A DNA stretch of 64,000 bases from Streptomyces sp. NBC_00102 (GCF_026343115.1 NZ_JAPEMC010000001.1:5435001-5499000); one strand, 5' to 3'; counted from the stretch's first letter, positions 32,489-41,429 are shown. A program made the numbers and translations. Notes: a model not told the origin generated them from the letters alone.

Positions 32489-34870
32489 ATGGAGAACGAC
32501 GGCACGTACGGTGCTCGGGACACGCGGTCGGGGCGGGTGCCGCACCCCGCGGGATCGCCGCCTGCCGCACCGCCCCCCTCCGGTCCGGTCCCGCCCCGCC
32601 CCCGCAACGCCCCCTCGGCGGTGCCGGCGCCCCCGGTCGACGTCTGGCTGAGCGTGCCGCGCCCGGCCGAGGAGCCCGGCGTCTGGCGGTACGGCCACCG
32701 GCCGCCGCCCCCCGAGAAGACCGAGGAGGCCGAAGGCCGCCAGCTGCTCACCGGCGCCCTGATCTCCGTACTCGCCGGCATCCTGATCTGGTCGCTCTGG
32801 CGCAACGGCTACCTCCCCTACCGCCTGCTGCCCCTGAGGGCGTTCACCCCGGGCGACTGGTGGTACGCGGGCACCAACAGCCCCGCCACCATGGAAGGCC
32901 GGCGGGCCTACGACGTCTACCAGGGAATCGTCTTCGGCCTCCTCCTCTACGGCTGCGGCCGGCTCGGCAACTGGGCCGAGGTGTTCCGCCGGTACGTCGC
33001 CGAACGCGGACAGCCCTTCCGCGCGGTGACCGTGCTCGGACTCGCCGGCTTCGCGCAGCTCCTGGTGTGGAAGGACGCGATCCCGGTCGCGAAGCCGGTG
33101 CTCGCCCTCGTGGTGTCCTTCGCGGGCGGGCGGTTCCTCCAGAGCCAGGCCGCCTCCAACTGGATCTACGCCGCGATCACCCTCGCCGTACTCGCGCCCT
33201 TCGTCGTCCTCGGCGGCTGGCGCGACCTGCTGACCGGCCGGCGGGAGTCCGCCCCCGCGGCGGACGGCACGCCCGACGGGCCCGGTGCGGCCGACCCCGA
33301 GCGCTCCCCGGCCCGCTGGCCCGAACTCCGGGCGGCCGGGCAGACCGAGGCCGCCGAGACGCTCACCGCCGAGGTCCGGGCCGGACGGATGAACGACGTG
33401 GACTGCGCCCGGCTCCGGCAGGCGTGGACCGTGGCACGGCAACGGCCCGACACCCTCGCCCCCTTCACCCACTCCGTGCTGACCAAGGGCGGAGCCGCCT
33501 TCCTGCACCCCTCCGGCCGCCGCGACCTGCCGTCCCGCGCCGCCGTCCACGACCTGCTCACGGGGCAGGTCCGCATCGGCCGCTGCTCCGCCGACCCGCA
33601 CAACCCGTACGCCCGGCGCGGGTCCGGCGTCGCCCTGGAGACCGCCCTGCTCGGCACCTCGCTGCTGGCGGTCGGGCCCCACGGGAGCGGCAAATCGGCC
33701 CGGCTGGTGCTCCCGGTCGTCGAGTGCCTCGCCCTCCAGGCGCTCGCCGGACGGGCCGCCGTGCTCGCGGTGGGCGGGGGCGGCACCGACCTGGGGCCGG
33801 ACGACCTGTACGACGTGGTCGTGACGATCGGCGGTCACGGCGCCACCCACGGGCTCGACCTGTACGGCGGCACCACCGATCCCGACGAGGCGGCGGCGGT
33901 GCTGGCCGAGGGGCTCGTCGGGGACGTGGAGACGGTCGACGTACGCCGTGCCGTCACCGTGCTGGCCCAGCTGCTCGGCCCGTACCGGGCGGTGTACGGG
34001 GTCTTCCCGGCCGTGCCGGAGCTGCGGGCACTCCTCGACGGCCACCCCGCCTCGCTCGACGCGCTCCGGGAGGCCACGGAAGCCGGCGGCCACCGGGCGA
34101 TGCTGCGGGAGCTCGACGCCCGGAGCCGGCAGTCCGGCGGAGCCGGCGACCCCGGCCCGGTCCTGGCCGACCGGCTCGCCCTGCTCGACCGGCCCGCGCT
34201 CGCCGACTCCTTCGCCACCGGCCCCGACGCCGCGCCGTTCTCCCTGCGATCGATGGAGCGGCTGCCGCTGCGGGTCCGTATCGACCTGCCCGAACGCGCG
34301 CACGCGGAGGCGTCCCGGCTGCTCGCCCGGCTGGTCCTCGCGCAGTTCACCGCCGTCGCCGCCGCGCGCCAGGACCGCACCCTCTTCCTCGGCCTCGTCC
34401 TGGACGACGCGACGCGTGCCGTCACCGACGAGACGGTGCGCGGCATCCGCCGGCTCCGCTCCGTCAACGCGGGCGTGCTGCTCACCCTGCGTACCGTCGA
34501 CGACGTCCCCGAGCGGCTGCACACCGCGCTGCTGGGCGCGGTCGGCTGCGGCATGGCCTTCGCCGGGGTCACCACCTGGGACGGGAAGCGCTTCTCGGAG
34601 GCGTGGGGCAAGGAGTGGATGGAGACCCGGGAGGTCGCCCAGCACGCGGTCTTCGCCGACCAGAGCGTCACCCGCGCCCTGCACGCGCTGCGCAAGCTGG
34701 TGACCGGGAAGGCGGTGACCCGTGACGCGGTGACCGTGCGCCGGGTCGAGCGGGAGCGCTGGTCGGCCTCCGAGCTGGCGTACGCGGTCCCGGCCGGCCA
34801 CGCGGTGGTCTCCCTGACCAACGTCGTGGGTGAGCGCACCCCGCCGCTCCTGGTGGAGCTCGGCGGATGA
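32489..34870 (+). CDS. Membrane-anchored VirD4/TraG-like ATPase (orphan)
   Basis: A 793-residue protein. A Pro-rich cytoplasmic lead of about 85 residues is followed by four or five helices (LLTGALISVLAGILIWSLW to WIYAAITLAVLAPFVVLGGW). Then comes a large P-loop domain with Walker A AVGPHGSGKSARL near residue 396 and a Walker-B-like hydrophobic strand ending in LVLDDATRAV, with TLRTVDDVPERL beyond. This layout resembles T4SS coupling proteins (VirD4/TraG), which pump DNA or protein at the membrane. No relaxase or other conjugation gene is nearby, so it may be a chromosomal ATPase with its own role. The ATG at 32489 follows a GGGGGGAA stretch. Confidence 0.75.
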   Translation: MENDGTYGARDTRSGRVPHPAGSPPAAPPPSGPVPPRPRNAPSAVPAPPVDVWLSVPRPAEEPGVWRYGHRPPPPEKTEEAEGRQLLTGALISVLAGILIWSLWRNGYLPYRLLPLRAFTPGDWWYAGTNSPATMEGRRAYDVYQGIVFGLLLYGCGRLGNWAEVFRRYVAERGQPFRAVTVLGLAGFAQLLVWKDAIPVAKPVLALVVSFAGGRFLQSQAASNWIYAAITLAVLAPFVVLGGWRDLLTGRRESAPAADGTPDGPGAADPERSPARWPELRAAGQTEAAETLTAEVRAGRMNDVDCARLRQAWTVARQRPDTLAPFTHSVLTKGGAAFLHPSGRRDLPSRAAVHDLLTGQVRIGRCSADPHNPYARRGSGVALETALLGTSLLAVGPHGSGKSARLVLPVVECLALQALAGRAAVLAVGGGGTDLGPDDLYDVVVTIGGHGATHGLDLYGGTTDPDEAAAVLAEGLVGDVETVDVRRAVTVLAQLLGPYRAVYGVFPAVPELRALLDGHPASLDALREATEAGGHRAMLRELDARSRQSGGAGDPGPVLADRLALLDRPALADSFATGPDAAPFSLRSMERLPLRVRIDLPERAHAEASRLLARLVLAQFTAVAAARQDRTLFLGLVLDDATRAVTDETVRGIRRLRSVNAGVLLTLRTVDDVPERLHTALLGAVGCGMAFAGVTTWDGKRFSEAWGKEWMETREVAQHAVFADQSVTRALHALRKLVTGKAVTRDAVTVRRVERERWSASELAYAVPAGHAVVSLTNVVGERTPPLLVELGG

Positions 34871-34872
34871 GG

Positions 34873-34930
34873 GCGTGAGCCGCGTGAGTGCGTGAGCCGC
34901 GTGAGTGCGTGAGCCGCGTGAGTGCGTGAG
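34873..34930 (+). repeat. 17-nt tandem repeat, three copies plus a partial fourth
   Basis: Unit GCGTGAGCCGCGTGAGT at 34873-34889, 34890-34906 and 34907-34923, then GCGTGAG. It starts 2 bp after the preceding stop codon. Each unit contains two GCGTGAG cores. No spacers, so not a CRISPR. Confidence 0.9.
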
Positions 34931-35110
34931 TGGACGGGTCGGCCGGGCGGAGTGAGGCGGTCCGGCCGGGGCGGCGTGGCGAATGTGCCGCCCTGGCACA
35001 ATCGGAGGTGCCCGTTCGTACAGGACGGCGCAGTGCGACGTCGGCCGAACCGGGCCGGCTGCGACGGCTCGGCCCGACTCGCCCCACTCGACCCCGAGGG
35101 TTTTCGTCCC

Positions 35111-36721
35111 ATGCCCCCCACACTCGCCTCCCTCGTCCAGCACACCGCCCTCAAGCTCCGCGTGCGCGCGGCGGCGGACCGGCTCGACACCCCGGTGCGC
35201 TGGGCCCACGCCAGCGAGCTCACCGACCCCGTTCCGTACATGGACGGCGGTGAGCTGCTGCTGGTGACCGCCGCCAACCTCGACGCCGAGAACCCGGAGG
35301 AGATGCGCCGCTACGTGCGGCGACTGACCGCCGCGGGGGTCGCCGGACTCGGCTTCGCCGTGGGCGTCGTGCACGAGAGCGTCCCCGCGGCTCTCGTGGA
35401 CGCGGCCGAGGAGGCGGGGATGCCGCTCCTGGAGGTGCCCCGGCCGACTCCGTTCATCGCCATCAGCAAGGCGGTCTCCGCCGCCATCGCGGCCGACCAG
35501 TACCGGGCGGTCACCGCCGGGTTCGAGGCCCAGCGGGAGCTGACCAGGTCCGCGCTCTCCTCCGAGGGGCCCGTTCCGCTGCTGACCCGCCTCGCCGCCC
35601 ACGTCGACGGCTGGGCCGCCCTGTACGACACCTCCGGCGCGGTCGTCGCGGCGGCGCCCGAGTGGGCCGCCCGCCGGGCCGCCCGGCTCACCCCGGACGT
35701 GGCCCGGCTGCGCGACCGGCCCGCACCGGCCAGCGCCGTGGTGGGCTCCGCGGAGGACCGGGTCGAACTCCAGACCCTGGGCACCGGCCGCCGGGCCCGC
35801 GGCGCGCTCGCCGTCGGTACGGGTGCGGCCCTGGGCACCGCCGAGCGGTACGCAGTCAACTCGGCCGTCGCCCTGCTCACCCTCTCCACGGCCCGTTCCC
35901 GGGCGCTGCACAGCGCCGAGCAGCGGCTCGGCGCCGCGGTGCTGCGGATGCTGCTCTCCGGCGAGCCCGACCACGCGCGGGCCGTCGCGGGAGACCTCTA
36001 CGGCGGGCTCTTCGACGCCCCGTTCCGGCTGCTGATCGCGGAGCCGGCGGCCGGGGCGGGTGCGGGGACGGGTGCGGCGGGCGGCCCCGGGGCCGCCGTG
36101 GTGGACGCCCTCGCCGAGGCCCTGGACACGGCGGCCACCCGGTCCGGTGAACCGCTGCTGGCGGTCCCCGAGGGCGGGCGGCTGGTGGTGCTGGCCGTGG
36201 ACGGGGGCGCGGCGGTCGCCGCGTGCGCCGACTGGGCCGAGGCGCAGGACGCCCGCCCGGCACGCGACAAGGGCGCGGAAGGGGCGCACCTCGTGGTCGG
36301 GCTCTCCGCCCCCGCCGGGCCGATAGCGGTCTCCGCCGCGTACAAGCAGGCCGAGCAGGCCCTTTCGGTCGCCCGCCGTCGGGGCAGGGCCCTGGTGGAG
36401 CACGAGGAGCTGGCGGCCGGATCGGTGCTGCCGCTCCTCGCCGACGACGCGGTGCGCGCCTTCGCGGACGGCATGCTCCGCGCCCTGCGCGAGCACGACG
36501 CCAAGGGCCGGGGCGATCTGGTGGCGTCACTGCGCGCCTGGCTCTCCCGGCACGGCCAGTGGGACGCCGCCGCCGCCGACCTCGGCGTGCACCGGCACAC
36601 CCTGCGGTACCGCATGCGGCGGGTGGAGGAGATCCTCGGACGCTCGCTCGACGACCCGGACGCCCGGATGGAACTCTGGCTGGCCCTGAAGGCGACATCC
36701 TCGCCGACGGCGGAGGACTGA
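35111..36721 (+). CDS. PucR-family transcriptional regulator
   Basis: A 536-residue regulator. The N-terminal PucR domain (about 1-120) starts MPPTLASLVQHTALKLRV and contains VRWAHASELTDPVPYMDGGELLLVTA. A central GAF/GGDEF-like region follows. The C-terminal PucR helix-turn-helix (LSRHGQWDAAAADLGVHRHTLRYRMRRVEEILGRSLDDPDARMELWLAL) is near residues 475-525. Such proteins act as metabolite-responsive activators. The frame is open upstream to 34922, across the tandem repeat, but only the ATG at 35111 begins family-like sequence. Next to gabT and the dehydrogenase, it probably controls GABA catabolism. Confidence 0.88.
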   Translation: MPPTLASLVQHTALKLRVRAAADRLDTPVRWAHASELTDPVPYMDGGELLLVTAANLDAENPEEMRRYVRRLTAAGVAGLGFAVGVVHESVPAALVDAAEEAGMPLLEVPRPTPFIAISKAVSAAIAADQYRAVTAGFEAQRELTRSALSSEGPVPLLTRLAAHVDGWAALYDTSGAVVAAAPEWAARRAARLTPDVARLRDRPAPASAVVGSAEDRVELQTLGTGRRARGALAVGTGAALGTAERYAVNSAVALLTLSTARSRALHSAEQRLGAAVLRMLLSGEPDHARAVAGDLYGGLFDAPFRLLIAEPAAGAGAGTGAAGGPGAAVVDALAEALDTAATRSGEPLLAVPEGGRLVVLAVDGGAAVAACADWAEAQDARPARDKGAEGAHLVVGLSAPAGPIAVSAAYKQAEQALSVARRRGRALVEHEELAAGSVLPLLADDAVRAFADGMLRALREHDAKGRGDLVASLRAWLSRHGQWDAAAADLGVHRHTLRYRMRRVEEILGRSLDDPDARMELWLALKATSSPTAED

Positions 36722-36728
36722 GGGACGC

Positions 36729-36762
36729 GGCGGGGTGGACCGGGTGCCCGGTCCGCCCCGCC
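36729..36762 (+). terminator. Hairpin terminator after the PucR gene
   Basis: A 16-bp stem with one T.G wobble (36729-36744 with 36747-36762) and a 2-nt turn, 8 bp past the stop. Confidence 0.65.
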
Positions 36763-36803
36763 TTCGACAATTAGGCGCCCCGCCCGTGCCGCCTGCTCCA
36801 CCA

Positions 36804-36811
36804 CGGACAAG
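36804..36811 (+). promoter_or_regulatory. CGGACAAG half-site shared with the gabT upstream array
   Basis: A single copy in the 230-bp gap upstream of the dehydrogenase ATG, 148 bp before it. Short, so chance occurrence is possible. Confidence 0.3.
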
Positions 36812-36951
36812 CCTCGCGGGCCGGGCTCCGCTCTACCGTGGGGCGGGTGGTGTCCGGCGGCACCGCGACGACGGGCAGCCGCCCCACCATCCCCGCACGT
36901 CACGCGACGGGCATCACACGCACCACACGACCTCCGAAGGGCCGGACCTCC

Positions 36952-38397
36952 ATGACTTCCACCCACGCCTTCTGGCTGGCCGGCCGTCAGGCCACCGGCG
37001 AGGACAGCTTCGCCGTCACCAACCCGTGGGACGGACGGCTCGTCGGCACCGTCAGCGTGCCGACCGACGCGCAGATCGAGGAGGCCGTTGCTGCCGCGCA
37101 CGCCGTCCGCGAGGAGTTCGCCGCGACCCCCGCGCACGTCCGGGTCGCCGCGCTCGACCACGTCGTACGCCGCCTCGTGGAGCGCACCGAGGAGATCGCC
37201 CGGCTGATCTCCGCCGAGAACGGCAAGCCGATCAAGTGGGCCCGCGGCGAGGTCGGCCGTGCCGTCTCCGTCTTCCGGTTCGCGGCCGAGGAGGCCCGGC
37301 GCTACAACGGCGGCGACTCCCAGCGGCTGGACACCGACGCGGGCGGCACCGGACGCCTCGGTCTCACCCGCCGCTTTCCGCGGGGCACGGTGCTCGGTAT
37401 CGCGCCGTTCAACTTCCCGCTCAACCTGAGCGCCCACAAGGTCGCCCCGGCCATTGCCGTCGGCGCCCCGATCATCCTCAAGCCCGCCCCGGCCACCCCG
37501 ATCTCCTCGCTGATCCTCGGCGAGCTGCTGGCCGAGACCGACCTGCCGGCGGGCTCCTGGTCCGTGCTGACCGTCCCCAACGACCGGATGCCCGCCCTCG
37601 TCCAGGACGAGCGGCTGCCGGTGATCTCCTTCACCGGCTCCGGCCCGGTCGGCTACTCGATCATGGAGTCGGTGCCGCGCAAGCACTGCACCCTGGAGCT
37701 CGGCGGCAACGGTGCGGCCGTCGTTCTCGGCGACTACGCCTCCGAGGAGGACCTGGACTGGGCGGCGACCCGCATCGCGACCTTCTCCAACTACCAGGGC
37801 GGCCAGTCCTGCATCTCGGTGCAGCGGGTCATCGTCGACGCCTCGCTCCACGACCGCCTGGTCCCGAAGATCGTCGCCGCCACCGAGGCCCTGGTCACCG
37901 GTGACCCCTCAGACGACGCCACCGACGTCGGCCCGCTCGTCAGCGAGGACGCGGCCGAGCGCGTCGAGTCCTGGGTCGACGAGGCGGTCCGCGCGGGCGC
38001 CCAGCTCCTCACGGGCGGCACGCGTGACGGCGCCACCTACGCGCCGACCGTTCTCGCCGGCCTGCCCGACTCGACCACCCTCGCCTGCGAGGAGGTCTTC
38101 GGACCGGTCATGTCGATCCAGAAGGTGGACGGCGAGGCGGAGGCGTTCGCGGCCGTCAACTCCTCGAAGTACGGCCTCCAGGCGGGCGTCTTCACGCACG
38201 ACCTGCAGGCCGCCTTCCGCGCCCACCGCGCCCTGGAGGTCGGTGGCGTGATCATCGGCGACGTCCCCTCGTACCGCGCCGACCAGATGCCGTACGGCGG
38301 CGCCAAGCAGTCCGGCGTCGGCCGCGAGGGCGTCCGCTTCGCGATGGACGACTACACCTACGAGCGCGTGCTGGTCCTGACCGGCCTCGCCCTGTAG
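36952..38397 (+). CDS. gabD: Aldehyde dehydrogenase, likely succinic semialdehyde dehydrogenase
   Basis: A 481-residue dehydrogenase. It has APFNFPLNLSAHKVAPAIAVGAPIILKPA, the base glutamate in CTLELGGNGAAVV, the nucleophilic cysteine in NYQGGQSCISVQR, and the C-terminal YGGAKQSGVGREGVRFAMDDY. The APFNFPLNL core places it with the SSADH/GAPN/lactaldehyde branch rather than the aminobutyraldehyde branch at 10078 and 15948. With gabT and PucR alongside, oxidation of succinic semialdehyde to succinate is the best guess. ATG at 36952 was chosen because upstream in-frame codons look non-coding. Confidence 0.82.
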   Translation: MTSTHAFWLAGRQATGEDSFAVTNPWDGRLVGTVSVPTDAQIEEAVAAAHAVREEFAATPAHVRVAALDHVVRRLVERTEEIARLISAENGKPIKWARGEVGRAVSVFRFAAEEARRYNGGDSQRLDTDAGGTGRLGLTRRFPRGTVLGIAPFNFPLNLSAHKVAPAIAVGAPIILKPAPATPISSLILGELLAETDLPAGSWSVLTVPNDRMPALVQDERLPVISFTGSGPVGYSIMESVPRKHCTLELGGNGAAVVLGDYASEEDLDWAATRIATFSNYQGGQSCISVQRVIVDASLHDRLVPKIVAATEALVTGDPSDDATDVGPLVSEDAAERVESWVDEAVRAGAQLLTGGTRDGATYAPTVLAGLPDSTTLACEEVFGPVMSIQKVDGEAEAFAAVNSSKYGLQAGVFTHDLQAAFRAHRALEVGGVIIGDVPSYRADQMPYGGAKQSGVGREGVRFAMDDYTYERVLVLTGLAL

Positions 38398-38420
38398 ACG
38401 GTGTCCTGACGCGTCACCAC

Positions 38421-38451
38421 GGCCGGAGCCCACTGTGCGGGGGCTCCGGCC
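38421..38451. terminator. Bidirectional hairpin between gabD and the convergent acetyltransferase
   Basis: Perfect 11-bp stem (38421-38431 with 38441-38451), 9-nt loop, 24 bp past the gabD stop and 43 bp from the convergent stop. Confidence 0.75.
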
Positions 38452-38493
38452 GTCGGCGTTCCGGTCCCGGGGCTGCGTGCGCCCGGGACCCGG

Positions 38494-39084
38494 TCACCCC
38501 AGGGGCGCCGTCTTGGCCGCGACCCGGTCGGCCAGCCGCTCGCGCGCGGCGGGCCACTCGTCCGCCAGCAGGCTGTAGTACACCGAGTCGCGGCGGGAGC
38601 CGTCCGGCCGCCGCATGTGGCTGCGCAGCGTCCCCTCGCACACCAGGCCGAGCCGTTCCATGGCGCGCTGGGAGCGCACGTTGAGGTGATCGGTACGCAG
38701 GGCGAGCCGGATGACACCCAGGTCGTCGAAGGCGTGGCCGAAGATCAGGAGCTTGGACTCGGTGTTGTAGGGGCCTCCCCAGCAGGAACGGTCGAACCAG
38801 GTCGCGCCGACCTCGGCGCGGCCCTGGTCCGTATCGAGGTCGTACAGGCTGGTCGAGCCGATCACCGCGCCGTCGGCGAGGCGCCGTACGGCGAAGCACC
38901 GGCGGGTGGTGTCCGCGATCATCCCGCCGAGCATGTCGTGCATCTGCGCCGTGGTCTCCGGGCGCTGCCGCGGCATCCACCGCCACACGTCCGGGTCGGA
39001 CGCCGAGACCAGCAGGGCTTCGGCGTGACCGGCCGAGAGCGGCTCCAACCGGACGGTGCTCCCGAGGAGTGTCTCTGTGTTCAC
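38494..39084 (-). CDS. GNAT N-acetyltransferase, RimJ/RimL-like
   Basis: A 196-residue acetyltransferase. It starts TVRLEPLSAGHAEALL, has the acceptor-side strand VIGSTSLYDLDTDQGRAEVGATWFDRSCWGGPYNTESKLLIFGHAFDDLG and the acetyl-CoA-binding region NVRSQRAMERLGLVCEGTLR. This is the RimL type that modifies N-terminal amines of proteins or small substrates; the substrate here is unknown. GTG at 39084 (MNTETLL) has an AGGA 7 nt upstream; GTG at 39090 is an alternative. A decayed palindromic element lies just upstream. Confidence 0.82.
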   Translation of the reverse strand: MNTETLLGSTVRLEPLSAGHAEALLVSASDPDVWRWMPRQRPETTAQMHDMLGGMIADTTRRCFAVRRLADGAVIGSTSLYDLDTDQGRAEVGATWFDRSCWGGPYNTESKLLIFGHAFDDLGVIRLALRTDHLNVRSQRAMERLGLVCEGTLRSHMRRPDGSRRDSVYYSLLADEWPAARERLADRVAAKTAPLG

Positions 39085-39405
39085 GGCCACATCCTAGGAA
39101 CGGGTCGTCGAACTGCCGTCTGCCGGGTGGCGTCCGGCCCGCACGCTTGCCGCGTCGTCGGAATCGCCCTCGCACGCCCCGTGCGAGGGCGACCCTCCGC
39201 CTCGCGATCGCACGCACCGGGCACCGCCCGGCCCGGCCTCCGGCAAGTCGGCGTTCCGGCCCCGGGCGCCCGCCGCTGCGGTGGTGGGGGTGGGATGAAT
39301 CGGGTAGATACGGACGTGTGCCACCGGTCGCAACCCCGCGGGCGCGGAGCCGGTCACCCGCCGTCAGGCCGTCCCCCGATCCGCCCCGCGGAGAGGTGAG
39401 CCCCC
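39085..39405. other. 321-bp intergenic region containing a decayed palindromic element
   Basis: The divergent region between the acetyltransferase (-) and the acyl-CoA dehydrogenase (+). About 39105-39265 is homologous to the element at 23276-23450; the remainder is the 5' region of the dehydrogenase gene. No RNA or coding gene seen. Confidence 0.65.
39105..39265. repeat. Palindromic MITE-like element, copy 2 (decayed ends)
   Basis: It shares with copy 1 the block beginning GCACGC-x-TGCCGCG and the block GGCGACCCTCCGCC-x-x-GCGATCGCACGC. The central hairpin is a perfect 12-bp stem (39164-39175 with 39181-39192) and 5-nt loop, but with different stem bases from copy 1, changed on both sides. 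The termini are poorly matched (8 of 10 in one inverted pair), so it is likely an old copy. Boundaries are approximate. Confidence 0.65.
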
Positions 39406-41415
39406 ATGTCCGCACCGCAGGCGCAGGACCTTCCCGAGCACCCCGACGAGGCCGGCACCGCCAGAGCCTCCGGCCCCGCCCGGGCCCACCCGCCGGCGGC
39501 GAAGGTGACCGAGCGCGAGGCGCGCCGGGTCGCCGAGGACGCCCGCGAACAGGACTGGCACCGGCCCAGCTTCGCCAAGGAACTCTTCCTCGGCCGGCTC
39601 CGCCTCGACCTGATCCACCCGCACCCGCTGCCCGCCGGGGAGGACGTCCGGCGCGGCGAGGAGTTCCTCTCCCGGCTGCGCGCGTTCTGCCTCTCCCACG
39701 TCGACGGCGCCCTCATCGAACGCGAGGCCCGCATCCCCGACGAGGTGATCGCCGGGCTGAAGAAACTCGGCGCGCTCGGCATGAAGATCGACCCGAAATA
39801 CGGCGGCCTCGGCCTCACGCAGGTCTACTACAACCGGGCCCTCGCCCTGGCCGGCTCCGCCAGCCCGGCGATCGGCGCGCTGCTCTCGGCCCACCAGTCG
39901 ATCGGCGTACCGCAGCCGCTGAAGATGTTCGGCACCCAGGAGCAGAAGGACACCTTCCTGCCCCGGCTCGCCAGTACCGACATCTCGGCGTTCCTGCTCA
40001 CCGAACCCGACGTCGGCTCCGACCCCGCCCGGCTCGCCACCACCGCCGTGCCGGACGGCGACGACTACGTCCTGGACGGCGTGAAGCTCTGGACCACCAA
40101 CGGGGTCGTCGCCGACCTGCTGGTCGTCATGGCCCGGGTGCCCGAGGGCCCGGACCACCCGGGCGGCATCACGGCGTTCGTGGTCGAGGCGGACTCGCCG
40201 GGCATCACCGTGGAGCACCGCAACGCCTTCATGGGGCTGCGCGGCATCGAGAACGGCGTCACCCGCTTCCACGGCGTACGGGTGCCCGCCGCTCACCGTA
40301 TCGGCCCCGAGGGCGCCGGGCTCAAGATCGCGCTGACCACCCTCAACACCGGCCGGCTCTCGCTCCCGGCCATGTGCGTCGGAGTCGGCAAGTGGTCCCT
40401 GAAGATCGCCCGCGAATGGTCGGCCGTACGCGAGCAGTGGGGGAGGCCCGTCGCCCGGCACGAGGCGGTCGGCGCGAAGATCTCCTTCATCGCCGCCACC
40501 ACCTTCGCGCTGGAGGCCGTGGTCGACCTCGCCTCCCAGATGGCCGACGAGGACCGCAACGACATCCGGATCGAGGCCGCGCTCGCCAAGCTGTACGGCT
40601 CCGAGATGGGCTGGCGGATCGCCGACGAACTCGTGCAGATCCGGGGCGGACGCGGCTTCGAGACCGCCGACTCGCTCGCCGCCCGCGGCGAACGCGCCGT
40701 CCCCGCCGAGCAGATGCTCCGTGACATGCGGATCAACCGCATCTTCGAGGGATCGACGGAGATCATGCACCTGCTGATCGCCCGCGAGGCGGTCGACGCC
40801 CACCTCAAGGTGGCCGGCGACCTCATCGACCCCGAGAAGCCGCTCGCCGACAAGGCCAGGGCCGGCGCGGCGGCGGCCGGGTTCTACGCCCGCTGGCTGC
40901 CGAAGCTGGTCGCCGGACCCGGCCAGCTGCCCGGCTCGTACCCGGAGTTCCGGCCCGCCGGACACCCCGACCTCTCCCACCACCTGCGGTACGCCGAGCG
41001 CGCCGCCCGCCGGCTGGCCCGCTCCACCTTCTACGCGATGTCGCGCTGGCAGGGCCGGATGGAGACCAAGCAGGGGTTCCTGGGCCGGACCGTCGACATC
41101 GGCGCCGAGCTCTTCGCGATGAGCGCCGCCTGCGTCCGCGCCGAACTCCTGCGCGGTCAGGGCGAGCACGGCCGCGAGGCGTACCAGCTCGCGGACGCCT
41201 TCTGCCGGCAGGCCACACTCAGGACGGAGGAACTCTTCGGGCGCCTCTGGGCCAACACCGACAACCTGGACCGGCGGGTGGTCGACCGGGTCCTCGCGGG
41301 CGCGTACACCTGGCTGGAGGAGGGGGTCATCGACCCGAGCGGGGACGGCCCCTGGATCGCGGACGCCACCCCCGGCCCGGCCCGGGGCGAGAACGCCCGC
41401 CGCCCCTACAACTGA
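39406..41415 (+). CDS. Acyl-CoA dehydrogenase, very-long-chain (VLCAD)-like
   Basis: 669 residues, about 280 more than short/medium-chain enzymes, as in VLCAD/ACAD9. The N-terminal helical domain has LKKLGALGMKIDPKYGGLGL; the FAD/substrate region ISAFLLTEPDVGSDPARLATTA and VLDGVKLWTTNG follow, then QIRGGRGFETADSL and the late RINRIFEGSTEIMHLLIARE with the probable catalytic glutamate. The last 200 residues form the extra helical domain. It catalyses the first step of fatty-acid beta-oxidation. GAGAGGTGAG precedes the ATG at 39406. Confidence 0.88.
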   Translation: MSAPQAQDLPEHPDEAGTARASGPARAHPPAAKVTEREARRVAEDAREQDWHRPSFAKELFLGRLRLDLIHPHPLPAGEDVRRGEEFLSRLRAFCLSHVDGALIEREARIPDEVIAGLKKLGALGMKIDPKYGGLGLTQVYYNRALALAGSASPAIGALLSAHQSIGVPQPLKMFGTQEQKDTFLPRLASTDISAFLLTEPDVGSDPARLATTAVPDGDDYVLDGVKLWTTNGVVADLLVVMARVPEGPDHPGGITAFVVEADSPGITVEHRNAFMGLRGIENGVTRFHGVRVPAAHRIGPEGAGLKIALTTLNTGRLSLPAMCVGVGKWSLKIAREWSAVREQWGRPVARHEAVGAKISFIAATTFALEAVVDLASQMADEDRNDIRIEAALAKLYGSEMGWRIADELVQIRGGRGFETADSLAARGERAVPAEQMLRDMRINRIFEGSTEIMHLLIAREAVDAHLKVAGDLIDPEKPLADKARAGAAAAGFYARWLPKLVAGPGQLPGSYPEFRPAGHPDLSHHLRYAERAARRLARSTFYAMSRWQGRMETKQGFLGRTVDIGAELFAMSAACVRAELLRGQGEHGREAYQLADAFCRQATLRTEELFGRLWANTDNLDRRVVDRVLAGAYTWLEEGVIDPSGDGPWIADATPGPARGENARRPYN

Positions 41416-41429
41416 GCCGGGCGGCCACC

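Noticed and set aside
34873..34930. Possible CRISPR array
   Set aside because: The 17-nt units are directly joined with no spacers, and no cas genes are present.
31031..36496. A 1821-codon open frame on the minus strand across gabT, the ATPase and PucR genes
   Set aside because: It is antisense to three well-supported genes and its translation is Arg/Gly/Pro-rich without domains. Long antisense frames are expected at this GC content.
39105..39265. A small protein gene in the acetyltransferase-acyl-CoA dehydrogenase gap
   Set aside because: Short open frames there follow the palindromic repeat and have no ribosome binding site or protein-like composition.
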